A stretch of DNA of 64,000 nucleotides from Eublepharis macularius. Lineage: Eukaryota; Chordata; Lepidosauria; Squamata; Eublepharidae. The stretch is taken from assembly GCF_028583425.1 (NCBI RefSeq), contig NC_072790.1, forward strand, positions 154,994,397 through 155,058,396, given 5' to 3'. Every line of letters starts with the position of its first letter. Within the stretch, counting starts at the first letter, position 1. The notes under the pieces are model-generated. The model worked only from the letters and a program-made list of their open reading frames with translations. It made no database searches and was not told the DNA's origin. This document shows positions 31,122 to 41,772 of this stretch, in pieces. Both the position numbers and the translations under genes were made by a program.

Positions 31122-32549
31122 ATGAGGACAGGCTGTGTGGACAGCTTCCCTGCTTGCTGTCACCCCATGGGCTGCTGTTTCCACAGCAAGGGCACTTTCT
31201 TCACTCTCTTGTTTGAGAGACTGATGCTACATAAGTGCTCTACAAATTCCTTTATCTCCATGCTGGGTTTTGCTTGTTGGGGAAGACAGTGTAACCATTG
31301 GGCCAATACTCACGCAAACCTTGTCTTCAGGTTGATGGATGTAATTTATAGTCTGCCTTTCTCACCGATTCAAGGGAGATTACACAGTGTAAGCCAGTAG
31401 ATCAACAGCTGCCTGGCCCCCACTTTATGGAATGTTCTACCTGAGGAGGTTAGGAAAGGTCCCTCTCTCCTGGCCTTCCACAAACAATACAAAGCAGAAT
31501 TATTCCAGAGGGTTTTTTACTCGGATAGGGCTGTACTGTAAGGAAGTGGTTTCAAGAGATCCATTGGTAAAAGGATAGAGAACCCATCAGATAAGGACGG
31601 ACCACAGACATTACTGCTATTGCTATAAATATTGAGGGATCATAGACTTCACTAATATTGCTACAAGAATGACCCAACTGGGTAGTTCTTGGGGTGTTTA
31701 ATATGTCAGTCATAGAATTGCTTATGCTCTGTTTTAACATTTCTTCAGTTCTGTATTGCATTTCTGCTGGCTTTTAAATCGTTGCAAATTTGCATGTTTA
31801 TAGCCATTACATGTTCACTGAAATTTCTTTGATATTGGCTGTACTGACTCACACTGTGTAATCCAGTCTTGCAAAGCAAAAGCCATAATGTGTGGTTGGC
31901 CAGCAGTGGCAATGGTGGAGTAGAATAGCTAGCAGCCACTCAGACATATGATTGTTCTCCCTGTTTTCCCAACTAGATTACAACAGCGTGACATTGCACA
32001 AACATCATGATCATTCTGCCCGCATGTCCCCTTTCTATATTAGTTTCAATCTTTGGCTTTTTGCCAGATTGGCTTTAGGATTGCATCCAAAATCCCAGGC
32101 TTTCATCAATGTGCTCTTGATAGATTAAACATTTTCTTTGGCATGTCACCTCACCATTAGAAACCTCCTCCCAAGTATTACAGTAACCTGTTGATTTTAA
32201 GCCATGCAGCTATTTTTAACCAGGGTTTTACTAAGAACTGCAAATCTGATTGATGCTCCAACTCCACAGAAGCAGCAGGTGATGTGCTAAACATGTTGTT
32301 TCTATTTTTAAACAGATTTGCATACCTTTTAAACTGCTTCCAGTTACAATTAGAAATGACAAATGTGGATTATATTTTTTATCCCTTAGGTGGTTTTGTT
32401 AATTTACATCTACTAGACAAAAAATGTTTTGCACACTAGTTACAGAGGTCCACAGATGGTCTTTGCCGGCATCAGATTTATCTCACCTCATTGGATTAAA
32501 CATACCTAAATGGAATATGTATTAATGGACTATTGGTAATTCAGAGGAA
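31122..32549 (+). other. Unassigned intron DNA
   Basis: AT-rich, no feature recognised apart from scattered repeat-like text near 31390-31560 (CTGGAATGTTC-type LINE debris). Confidence 0.3.
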
Positions 32550-33385
32550 TGGTATCTTTAAGTGTTTCTGTTCAGCCATCAATTTGATGTTGTTAATATG
32601 ATGAATTTGAGATATGCAGATGACACCACATTACTAGCAGAAAATAGTGAAGACTTGAAACAACTACTGATGAAGGTTAAAGGGGAAACCGCCAAAGCAG
32701 GATTACAACTGAACATCAAGAAGACAAAAGTAATGACTACCGAGGAACTACACAATTTTAAAGTTGACAATGAGGAAATTGAAGTTGTTCAAGATTTTTT
32801 ATTCTTTGGCTCAATCATTAACTAACAGGGGTATTGCAATGAAGAAATCAGATGAAGATTGAGACTCAGAAGAGCAGCTGTGAGGGAGCTAGATAAGATC
32901 CTTAAAGATAAAGATGTCTCTCTGGGAACCAAGATCAAAATAATCCAGACTATGGTATTCCCCATTGCCATGTATGGATGTGAAAGTTGGACAGTAAAGA
33001 AAGCTGATAAGAAAAAAATTGATTCATTTGAAATGTGGTGCTGGAGGAGAGTTTTGCAGATACCATGGACAGCCAAAAAGACAAATAAGTGGATATTAGA
33101 TCAAATCAAGCCGGAATTCTCCTTAGAAGCTAAAATGACAAGACTAAAGCTATCGTACTTTGGTCACATCATGAGAAGACAAGATTCTCTGGAAAAGTCA
33201 ATAATGCTAGGAAAAGAGGAAGACCTAAAACGAGGTGGCTTGACTCAATAAAAGAAGCCACGTCCTCCAGTTTGCAGGATCTGAGTAGGTCTATTAGAGA
33301 TAGAACGTTTTGGAGGTCTTTCATTCATAGGGTCTCCATAGGTCAGAAACGACTTGACGGCACATATCACACACACAAACAATAT
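32550..33385 (+). mobile_element. BovB/RTE LINE, 5'-truncated
   Basis: The RT active site N-L-R-Y-A-D-D-T-T-L-L-A-E is followed by the BovB-type C-terminal domain M-V-F-P-I-A-M-Y-G-C-E-S-W-T, then F-E-M-W-C-W-R-R-V-L, Y-F-G-H-I-M-R-R and S-L-E-K-S-I-M-L-G-K. A stop and shift near 32820-32860 split the frame (32562-32822 and 32859-33249). The 3' end has the RTE-type short tail (CACATATCACACACACAAAC). BovB is characteristic of squamates. Confidence 0.88.
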
Positions 33386-33496
33386 GATGAATAGATTTTG
33401 AAGTATTTATTGCAGTATAATACTAACTTATATTTATAAATTTACATGTCACTTTGAGCACTTAGCACATTACTATATTTACAAAATTTGAAAATT

Positions 33497-33616
33497 TATA
33501 TCTATCTATCTAGATATAGATATAGATATAGATATAGATATAGATATAGATATAGATATAGATATAGATATAGATATAGATATAGATATAGATATAGATA
33601 TAGATATAGATATAGA
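33497..33616 (+). repeat. GATATA hexanucleotide satellite with a TATC lead-in
   Basis: About 17 perfect copies of the 6-bp unit GATATA from 33513, preceded by TATC repeats (33497-33510). The TATC and GATA stretches are complementary and can fold back. Confidence 0.95.
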
Positions 33617-33638
33617 TTGCCACTAACGGAGACTACAG

Positions 33639-34619
33639 GTGCCTTTAGGTGCCTTTAGGACAACTCTTCCTGGAGAGCATGAGCAAATGGGATTACCACT
33701 TGAGAATCTGCATGGTCAAGGTTATGATAATGGGAGTGACATGAAAGGCAAAGAAAATGGCATACAAAAGAGAGTCCTAGATATAAATCCCTTTGCCATT
33801 TTCATGCCCTGCAATGCACTCTCTTTAAACTTGGTAGTCAATGATGCCAATAAGTGCTGGCTGGAAACAACAAGTTTCTTCAGTTTGGTTCAACAGATCA
33901 ATAATTATTTCTCTGCGTCGACTCAGCGCTGGCAAATTCTGACTAGCCATGTATCAGGCATAATTGTTAAGCTATTAAGACAAGCAAGATGGGAGAGTCG
34001 GATAAATGCTTTGAAATCACTGAGATATCATCTTGGTAGTATATATGATGCTTTAATAGAGATCTTTGATGACATGAGTCTAAAAAATTTATCTGGAAAT
34101 ACTTCTTGAATTGAAGCTAAGGTCCTTGCTGATGCAATTGGTAAATTCGAGTTTGTGGTATCCCTTGTTACGTGGCACAACATCCTTTTTGAAATTAATC
34201 ATACAAACAAGCTACTACAAAATAAGGAAGCTGATTTAAATTCAGCTACAAACCAATTGCAAGTGACCAAGAATTACTTTGTGGGCTGTAGTTGTGATGA
34301 GTTTATAGATGCTACTGAGATTGCAAAGGAGCTAGAAATACTACCAAACTTTGAGACAGAACAAGTTAGTAAAAGGAGAAAGAAACAGCAGTTTGAGTAT
34401 GAGGCCCAAGAAGAGGCACTGCAAGATCCAAAGCAGAAATTTGAAGGAGATTTCTATTATGCTTTCTTAGACATGGTCATACAAGCGGAGATGGCCAAAC
34501 TTACAGCATTAATCAGAGACAAAACACTATCTGTATTCATGGCAAATTGGAAACCCTTTATGGACTATCTGCGAGAGATGGAGAAAAATGAATTAATGAT
34601 TTGTGTTTTTGATTTTTAA
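33639..34619 (+). pseudogene. hAT-superfamily transposase remnant
   Basis: Residues G-Q-G-Y-D-N-G-S-D-M-K-G-K, C-N-A-L-S-L-N-L-V-V-N-D-A and N-N-Y-F-S-A-S-T-Q-R-W match the DUF4371/RNase H-like core of ZMYM/hAT-type transposases. A TGA at 34107-34109 splits the frame, which resumes to 34619 with E-F-V-V-S-L-V-T-W-H and a charged helix. The C-terminal dimerisation part and termini were not found. Confidence 0.75.
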
Positions 34620-36190
34620 GAATAAGGACCTGGGATATCAATAAGATGAGATATAGAAAAAAGCTGATTGATACCAAAGGAAGAAGTGTTGTAGGTGAAA
34701 AACTGTAATGGATTAATAGTATGTTTATTATGTTTTTTACTGTTTTTTTACTTTGTATGTAGGCCACTGTTGGCTCTTTGTAGTTATGCTTTTGTTATGT
34801 TTTACTTTCCTTCTTTGCTCTATCTTTTAACATTTCTAAATATATTTTTTTTAAAAAGGAATGTTAACATTGTGTTCTTAACTGCTGCTGATTCATCCAG
34901 TCTGACTGGGCTAATTATGCGCCTGAATTCTGTACCCTTCCTCCTTCTACTATCAGTGATTGTTTCCAATGAACTTTAATGGGCTTGGAAACAGTTGAAG
35001 TTTGGCAGACTTTGGATCTGTAAGGGATTTTTTCCCGTGCATTTCATGTGTTGTACTCCCATGGTGACGAGTTATCCTCCCCTCTCTTTGACAAGTAATA
35101 AAGACAGCAGAGATGCCATAGCCAAAATAGTTTAAAAAGATCCTTTTGCCACAAGTCTTGATTTCCTTTTCTGTTGCTTCTTATAATGCTGTCCTTTCAG
35201 CCACGAGGACAGGCTAGTGACAGATCCTCCTGGAATCTTATCCCACTTTTTGCTTTGTGCACTGGATTATGTGCTAGCAAGGAACACAGTTGGCATGTCA
35301 ATGTCGCTTCCCCCCCTCTAGCCTCCAGAGACTGGAATATTGGCTTTCCTTCTGTTAGTCACTTGCAGTTTCATCATCTCTCATTGCCTAATTCAGTGCA
35401 CAGAGTTTGGAAAATTTTCTCACTGGGGCTCCTGTTGCTCAGAAGTTTTTTTCCAATGGGATTTCACATTCTTTTGATGATTTTTCTCTCTCTTAACTGT
35501 GTATTTTTAGCTGTTTTAGACGGCACCACTACTTTGTAATCTAACTTTTTAAAAAGTTTGTATCTGCCAAATTTTTAATTTACATTAAACAATTTTTAAA
35601 AACCGCCAAATATTACGGTTTATTTAAAATCTGGAGACTAAACAATCTAACTAGATTAATAGACATAGCCAAAAACGGTCTCCTTTGATCAAAAACAAAA
35701 AAATTGGAATAATGATAGACAGCAAGATACCATGGTTTCAATACCTCCAAATTAGCCATCTATTTAATCAAACTCTAGTGAAAAATAGTTGGAACTTACA
35801 ACCAGGTGACCCCTATTGGCTCAAAGCATTGTTTTAAGCCACAGGCTACCTCCAGGCAATGGGAGTGGGGCTGAAAACATGGTCTGGGTGTACTTTCAGC
35901 CCCAAGCCACTGCAGAAACCCCTGCTGCCTGTTGTTCTGAACCAATTCTCCATTGTTCTCTCCTCCTGAAAATCTGGCAAACTATCCTTTCCAGAACTCA
36001 CCCATAGCTGATCCCTACCTTTTTATGGAACTTGGCAACCCCATATTTTAGACAGTTTCTGTGCAATGTCTGAGCAAGTGGAAGAGTTGACGATTAGTTT
36101 GGATGGATTGTAACCTCCATGTTTAGTTCAAGATTTTTCCGCGAACAAGAGTATACCTGATATTTGTATAAACATATGTCCTGTCTTTAG
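34620..36190 (+). other. Unassigned AT-rich DNA
   Basis: No gene or element ends recognised between the hAT remnant and the candidate exon at 36191. Confidence 0.3.
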
Positions 36191-36422
36191 GTGTCTCCTG
36201 GCCATTTCATACCATGAAAAGCTTCAACTGCCCATTTCCTACATTAAAGGGGCAAGATATTTTTCTCCAGAACAGTTGGTAAGCCTAGCTCCAGACCATT
36301 TCGTCTTTAATGATTCCCACTGTTTTGTGGATCCAGAGGAGTTAGCCGTGTTAGTCTGTAGTAGCAAAATCAAAAAGAGTCCAGTAGCACCTTTAAGACT
36401 AACCAATTTTATTTTATTGTAG
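36191..36422 (+). CDS. WDR64: Candidate 3' exon of WDR64 running into a PLE tail
   Basis: After a CTTTAG acceptor the phase-2 frame reads C-L-L-A-I-S-Y-H-E-K-L-Q-L-P and continues through Y-F-S-P-E-Q-L. A donor-like GTAAGC follows base 36278. If that donor is not used, the frame stays open through A-P-D-H-F-V-F-N-D-S-H, enters the PLE-type tail repeat at about 36332 and stops at TAG 36420-36422, so about 30 C-terminal residues would come from the repeat. The phase does not fit directly onto the exon ending at 14057, so another exon is missing. No poly(A) signal was recognised nearby. The assignment to WDR64 is by position only. Confidence 0.4.
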
Positions 36423-36804
36423 CATAAGCTTTCGAGAATCAAGTTCTCTTCATCAGATGCCTGATCCGAACTGGTCAAATACAGAAGAGGAGGGGAGGGG
36501 AAAGAACGGGACATATATCACAAGAAGACAGGATGCAATTAGTGTGAAGGCAATCAAAACATTCCTTTGCTTGTAAATGTAAACATCTCCTTTTGGTGTG
36601 GAGTCAGTTTGCCGCAGTGAAGGTATACAATTCCTATGTAGTATAAGCCCTCGATAACCACAGCTCTCCCTGCCAGCTGCATCTGACAAAGAGAACTGTG
36701 GTCCCCGAAAGCCCACACGCACTCAGGCTGAGATAATTGACAAACAAAGCCCACACCAGGCGTCTCTGGGCTCCCCCAGACCACGCCTCTGTAAAGGAAA
36801 TCTG

Positions 36805-38736
36805 TTACCTGTGATAATGTGATATCCATTCATAGTCTCTATTCAGTCCCAGCTTGACAGAGTCAAATTTGCATATGAATTCCAATTCAGCAGCCTCCCG
36901 TTGGATTTTGTTTTTGAAGGGTTTCTGTTGAACCACAGCGACTTTTAAGTCTTTGGTGGAATGTCCTGGTAGATTGAAGTGTTCTCCCACTGGTTTTTGG
37001 ACGTTTCCATTTCTAATGTCAGATTTGTGTCCATTTATTCTTTTGCATAGAGGTTGGCTGGTTTGTCCAATGTACAGAGCAGAAGGACATCGTTGGCACA
37101 TGAGGGCATATATCAGATTGGAGGATGAGCAGCTGTAAGAGCCAGAGACAGTGTAGTTGATGCCATTGGGTCCTGTAATTGTATTCCCTGGGTAGATATA
37201 GGGGCAGAGCTGGCATCTGGGTCTGTTGCAGGGCCTGGTACCTGTGCTGGTGGCCCTGCTGGCCGATTCATGATTGTAAGTGAGAAGTCGTTTAAGATTG
37301 GGGGGCTGTCTGTAGGCAAGGAAAGGTCTTCCACCCAGGACTTCTGAGAGAGAGGTATCATTTTCCAGGATGGGTTGTAGCTCCCTGATGATACGTTGGA
37401 TGGGTTTGAGCTGGGAGCTATAGGTGACAACCAGTGGTGTTCTGTTGTTAGTTCCTTTAGGTATATCCTGGAGCAGACTGTTTCTGGGTACTAGTCTGGC
37501 CCTGTTGATTTGTTTCTTCACTTCATTTGGTGGGTACTGTAGTCTCAAAAATGCTTGTTGTAAATCTCTTAAGTGTGAGTCTCGGTCGAGAGCATCGGAG
37601 CAGATACGGTTGTAACGTAAGGCTTGGCTGTAGACAATAGACCGAGTGGTATGTTTAGGGTGGAAGCTGGAGGCATGTAGATATGAGTATCGGTCTGTTG
37701 GTTTCCAGTATAAGGTGGTATTTATTTGTCCATTATGTAGTTGTACAGTGGTGTCCAGGAAGTGTACCTGTTGTGTAGAGTGGTCCAGGCTTAGGTTGAT
37801 AGTAGGGTGAAAGTTATTGAAGTCCTGATGAAATCTCTCAAGGGCTTCCTTCCCATGGGTCCAAATGATGAAGATGTCATCCAGGAATCTTAAGTATAGT
37901 AGTGGTTCCAGTGGATGGGAGCTGAGGAAGCGTTGCTCCAAGTCCGCCATGAATATGTTAGCATATTGTGGTGCCATGCGTGTGCCCATGGCTGTGCCAT
38001 TAACCTGTAGATATAAGTTGTCACCAAATTCGAAGTAATTGTGAGTGAGTACGAAGTGACAAAGTTCAGTGGCGAGGTGTGCTGTGGTTTTGTCCATGAT
38101 AATATTCCGTATGGCTTGCAGTCCATCTGCATGTGGGATATTGGTGTACAGGGCCTCCACATCCATGGTTGCTAGGATGGTGTCATCTGGTAGGTTGTCA
38201 ATGGACTGTATTTTCCTGAGGAAGTCAGTGGTGTCCCGTAAGTAGCTGCGTGTGCTGGTGGCATAGGGCCTGAGGATAGAGTCCATGTATCCCGAGACTC
38301 CTACTGTGATGGTGCATTTTCCTGAAACAATTGGGCGTCCTGGGTTACCTGGTTTGTGGATTTTGGGTAGTAGGTAGAATCTTCCTGGTCGTGGTTCCTG
38401 GGGTGTGTCCATATGGATGCATTCTTGTATGTCCATGGGGAGTGTTTTTAATATTTTATTGAGTTCCCTTTTGTATTGCTCCGTGGGGTCAGAAGGTAGT
38501 ATTTTATAGAATGTTGTGTTGGAGAGTTGTCTTTCTGCTTCTTGTATATAATTTTGTTTGTCCATGATGACAACTGCTCCGCCTTTGTCAGCTTCCTTGA
38601 TTACGATGCCAGAATTATTTTGGAGGCTGTTTATGGCCTCTCTTTCTCCACGGCTGAGATTCTGCTTTAGGTGTTGTTGTTTGTCAATTATCTCTGCCTG
38701 AGCACGTCTACGGAAGCATTCAATGTAAAAGTCCAA
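36805..38736 (-). CDS. PLE reverse transcriptase with C-terminal GIY-YIG endonuclease
   Basis: 643 uninterrupted codons; the frame stays open upstream to about 38823 without an ATG. The RT has D-K-G-G-A-V-V (about 51-57), L-P-K-I-H-K (about 123-128), catalytic M-D-V-E-A-L-Y-T-N (D192), N-G-T-A-M-G-T, and the active site R-F-L-D-D (D286/D287). The C-terminal GIY-YIG nuclease spans about 543-606, with L-I-Y-A-L, C...C-P, L-Y-I-G-Q-T and K-R-I-N-G-H. A cysteine cluster (C503, C508, C511, C548, C550) precedes and overlaps it, as usual in PLEs. PLE proteins usually have further N-terminal residues, so the start is probably lost or frameshifted. In PLEs this protein copies RNA into nicked chromosomal DNA. 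Confidence 0.9.
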   Translation of the reverse strand: MDFYIECFRRRAQAEIIDKQQHLKQNLSRGEREAINSLQNNSGIVIKEADKGGAVVIMDKQNYIQEAERQLSNTTFYKILPSDPTEQYKRELNKILKTLPMDIQECIHMDTPQEPRPGRFYLLPKIHKPGNPGRPIVSGKCTITVGVSGYMDSILRPYATSTRSYLRDTTDFLRKIQSIDNLPDDTILATMDVEALYTNIPHADGLQAIRNIIMDKTTAHLATELCHFVLTHNYFEFGDNLYLQVNGTAMGTRMAPQYANIFMADLEQRFLSSHPLEPLLYLRFLDDIFIIWTHGKEALERFHQDFNNFHPTINLSLDHSTQQVHFLDTTVQLHNGQINTTLYWKPTDRYSYLHASSFHPKHTTRSIVYSQALRYNRICSDALDRDSHLRDLQQAFLRLQYPPNEVKKQINRARLVPRNSLLQDIPKGTNNRTPLVVTYSSQLKPIQRIIRELQPILENDTSLSEVLGGRPFLAYRQPPNLKRLLTYNHESASRATSTGTRPCNRPRCQLCPYIYPGNTITGPNGINYTVSGSYSCSSSNLIYALMCQRCPSALYIGQTSQPLCKRINGHKSDIRNGNVQKPVGEHFNLPGHSTKDLKVAVVQQKPFKNKIQREAAELEFICKFDSVKLGLNRDYEWISHYHR

Positions 38737-38829
38737 TGAGGACTTACGGCCCTCAGGGGGTGTCCATGTGGAATTCTTTTTCCTGGAGTTTTGTAACGAT
38801 GGTTGCGTGGTACTAGCATTTCTTTAGTG

Positions 38830-39460
38830 CCCATTCCATCCCGTTTTGTGCTGTTCCGGAAGCATTTTGGCAGAGAAAGGGTTAATAAAAGCATGCCAGT
38901 TCAGTGTTTTCATTTCTCAGATCTTTTTCTGCTTTCCACTGTTTTTTTGTGGTCCTGTCATTTCTTTAGTGCTGGTTCCGGCCTGTTCTGTTGTGTTCCA
39001 GGAGCATTTTGGCAGGGAAAGGGTTAATAAAAGCATGACAGTTCACTGTTTTCACTTTTAAAATCTTGTTCTGCAGTGTCTTTAATGCTTCCCACTGTTT
39101 GTGGAAGTAGCTTTTATTTAGTGCCAGTTCCAGCCCGTTCCCTGGTGTTCCGGAAACATTTCGGCAAAGGGGTTAATAAAAGCATGCTAGTTCAACATTT
39201 CATTTTTAAAATATTGTTCTCAGGTGTTCTTAATGTTTCCCACTGTTTTTTATGGTGCTAACATTTCTTTAGTGCCCGTTCCAGCCTGTTCCATGGTGTT
39301 CTGGGAAGATTTTGGTAGGGAAAGGGTTAATAAAAGCATGATACTTTCATGTTTTCATTTCTAAAATATTGTTCTCCAGTGTCTGTAACACATCCCACTG
39401 TTTTTTGTGGTACCACTGTTTGTTTAACGCCCCTTCCGATCCGTTCTGGCTTTTACCCCT
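38830..39460 (-). repeat. Tandem array of about 145-bp units at the PLE 5' side
   Basis: The motif GGGTTAATAAAAGCATG recurs at about 38879, 39022, 39170 and 39324 (spacings 143, 148, 154). Each copy is preceded by a CGTTC...GTGTTCC...ATTTTGGCA block and followed by a CACTGTTT block. A fifth partial copy ends near 39450. The copies are diverged. Confidence 0.85.
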
Positions 39461-39579
39461 TCTCTCTTTTTTCAGCTACTTTAGCTCCTTGGTGAAGCCA
39501 GGGAATAGGGGATGCCAAAGCTTTCATCATAAAACAGACGCCAACCAATTAACATGTAGGTAGTACAATACTGGCCTAC

Positions 39580-39617
39580 AATAAAATTGGTTAGTCTTAA
39601 AGGTGCTACTGGACTCT
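39580..39617 (-). repeat. Inverted copy of the PLE tail
   Basis: Its 38 bp are the exact reverse complement of 36376-36413. It forms the outer inverted repeat of PLE copy 1. Confidence 0.85.
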
Positions 39618-39846
39618 GTTTGATTTACCTACTTTACATAGCTGTTGTATGAATTACTAGAAAACAACGTGTGTGAAATTCTTTGAACATCGAAAGCGTT
39701 ATAGAAATGTTAACCGTTATTATTACGAGCACTTTGGGACCAGGCATCTTTTCGCCCTCCGAATTTACCAGCCGCCTTCAGTACATTGCCTAGCATACAT
39801 CAGTTAACTTCAGGCTAGAGCGGTCTCGTAGCGTGTAGGCCGCTCG

Positions 39847-39865
39847 GCATTTTGGGTAATGTAGT
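39847..39865 (-). promoter_or_regulatory. ZNF143/Staf (SBS-type) binding site
   Basis: On the minus strand the sequence reads ACTACATTACCCAAAATGC, one or two bases from the ACTACAATTCCCAGAATGC class of Staf/ZNF143 promoter sites. It sits in the EXO1 CpG island about 190 bp before the predicted first-exon donor. Confidence 0.7.
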
Positions 39866-39942
39866 CCCCACGACTCATCGGCCGGAGAAAGAGGTGGAGC
39901 CTAGGTGCTCGGAAGGCGCGCGGCTTGAAAAGCTTTTGACGC

Positions 39943-39950
39943 TTTCCCGC
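39943..39950 (+). promoter_or_regulatory. E2F site
   Basis: TTTCCCGC matches the E2F consensus TTTSSCGC. A CTTGAAA sequence, resembling a CHR element, lies 17 bp upstream at about 39925. The pair suggests E2F/DREAM-type G1/S control, as expected for a replication-linked nuclease. Confidence 0.55.
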
Positions 39951-41120
39951 TTCAGCTGCTGAGGCCCTTACAAAGCGGAGGGGATCGGCGGTGCGGGAGC
40001 AGCTGCGGCCCTACCGTTCAGCATCTGCGCCAGAAGGTAGAGCGGCGGCGTCAGGCCTGGGCCGCCCTTCTTGTCCCTCCTGTGGGGCTGGTTGAAACGT
40101 TCAGCTCTTCTCCCGAGCCGGGGGGGGGGGGCGCTTAGGTGGTCGAGGCCCGGGGGGGGCGGCGTGTGAGCTTGCTTGTCGGGGCGCCATTGGTACGAAT
40201 CCCCGTTGCGGGGTGTCCGTCGCGCCTGTTCCTGGATGAACACCGCCAGAAGGGGCCGTTTAACACACACACCACCCCCTTCCCGAACGGCGCCCGGGCG
40301 CAGACCCGCAACTTGGTGCGTGAAACAGGGCGGACTTTGCTGTCCGATTTTAGCCGTCCGCCTTTACGCACCTCGGAGCGTTGCGGAATTTTGCACGCGT
40401 TGTTGAGCAGCATTGGCGGCTCTTTACAAGCAGGACTTTTGAGGGTACACTTGAATGGAAACCGCGGTGGGACAGATCCATCCAGTTGCAGCTTGTAAAA
40501 CTCTCCCTCCAGTCTCATTGTGAAAATTCACGAGAAGGATGCCAGTCTGCTTTGTGTTTTTTGGCGGATCTGTCTTCCAAAACGGGGGGTCATCTTCCTA
40601 GGCTTGAGGAGCCTGGGTTGTCAGGTCAGAGATGCTAGGGTTCCAGTCGCCAATTCCTGTATGCAAGAGATTCCACTGCGATGTTATCAGTAATATTTTC
40701 CCAGTTCTTGGCGACTCTTGAAGAATATGCAGAGATAAAAAGATGAGGGCTGGAGATAACCTCCTCCCCACCAGCAAAGGCTATTGAATTTCTGAGGTGG
40801 TTAGCAACAATAAAATGCTTTTAAAATCGAATAATAATTATCTAAAATGAACCAATAAGCACATCATAGGAGCAAAACCTTAAAAGAGTGGCAAGTGCTT
40901 TAAACGCCAGACGTGTTTTCCTAAAACTTGCTAAAATCAGTTAGATTTTATAGCAGAATGTATAAAAACAACTGTTACCATAGAATCACAGTAGTAGGCA
41001 ACCCCCATGTAGACAGTGTTATTTGATGCCTACACAGATAAGCATTTATTTCACTGTGTATATGTGCATGTAACAGATGCTCTTTCTGTTCAGAATCGCT
41101 TTCCAGGTATGATTTTGTGG

Positions 41121-41145
41121 GGTGTGTGTGTGTGTGTGTGTGTGT
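41121..41145 (+). repeat. (GT)n microsatellite
   Basis: About 12 GT units in the EXO1 leader intron. Confidence 0.95.
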
Positions 41146-41554
41146 TTGAATCAGCCATCTAAACTCCTGTATAGTTGAAATTGGAGGGGGATCTGACTAT
41201 AAATGGCTGCTGGGGGATGGCCTTCTCTATGTACATGCAAGAAGTTACCGTCATGGTGACTTGCTGGCATGTCTTTTGCTTGTGTGTACAATGATCATAT
41301 GTGACTGGCTCCCTGTGGGATTCATGCTAATTTGTATATGCAAGTACTTTCCATGTAAACTTTTTATAACTTACATGGAGCTTCGGGGGCGGGGGGGGAG
41401 GGCCCATACAAGGTTAGTGGAGCAAAACTGACAGTTAACTGTTGCCTCCACATTCCATCCACTGGAAATAAGGCATTGTTCATCATGCTCTGCCATTTTG
41501 CATCCTATGCTGTATGCACTAGTGTAAAACTGGGATAACGTAAGAATATGGAGT

Positions 41555-41772
41555 CACATGAACACATGAAGCTGCCTTATACTGAACCAGACCCTTGGTC
41601 TGTCAAAGTCAGTATTGTCTATTCTGTCTTGGCAGGGCATCTCCAAGGTATCAGGCAGAGGTCTTTCACATCACCTGCTGCTGGATCCTTTAACTGGAGA
41701 TGTCAGGGGTTGAACTTGGGACTTCCTGCATGCCAAGCAGATGCTATACAACTGGGCCAATGTCCCTCCCAA
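41555..41772 (-). repeat. tRNA-Ala-like SINE, family C
   Basis: Reverse orientation: GAACACATGAAGCTGCCTTA, then GGCAGAGGTCTTTCACATCA, CTTTAACTGGAGATG, TTGAACTTGGGACTT, and GCATGCCAAGCAGATGCTAT, which on the other strand reads as a tRNA head (GTAGAGCATCTGCTTGGCAT type). Confidence 0.8.

Larger units (their letters stand above)
36332..39626 (-). mobile_element. Penelope-like element (PLE), copy 1
   Basis: Layout on the minus strand: an inverted 38-bp piece of the element's own tail (39580-39617), tandem 145-bp repeats (about 38830-39460), an RT plus GIY-YIG frame (38736-36805), and a 3' region ending in the tail repeat (36332-36455). The 38 bp at 36376-36413 and the reverse complement of 39580-39617 are identical, so the element is closed by inverted tail copies. 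Inverted or tandem partial copies at the 5' end are typical of PLEs. No clear target duplication seen. Confidence 0.85.
39780..40420 (+). promoter_or_regulatory. EXO1: CpG-island promoter and probable non-coding first exon of EXO1
   Basis: A GC- and CpG-rich block lies 1.6-2.3 kb upstream of the EXO1 ATG, in otherwise AT-rich DNA. It contains a ZNF143-like and an E2F site (listed separately). A plausible leader exon ends at CAGAAG|GTAGAG (40036/40037) and would splice to 42039. The exact transcription start is inferred. No TATA box was recognised. Confidence 0.75.

Noticed and set aside
40135..40518. 127-codon minus-strand frame in the CpG island
   Set aside because: CpG islands lack stops by composition; no homologue recognised and no ATG context.
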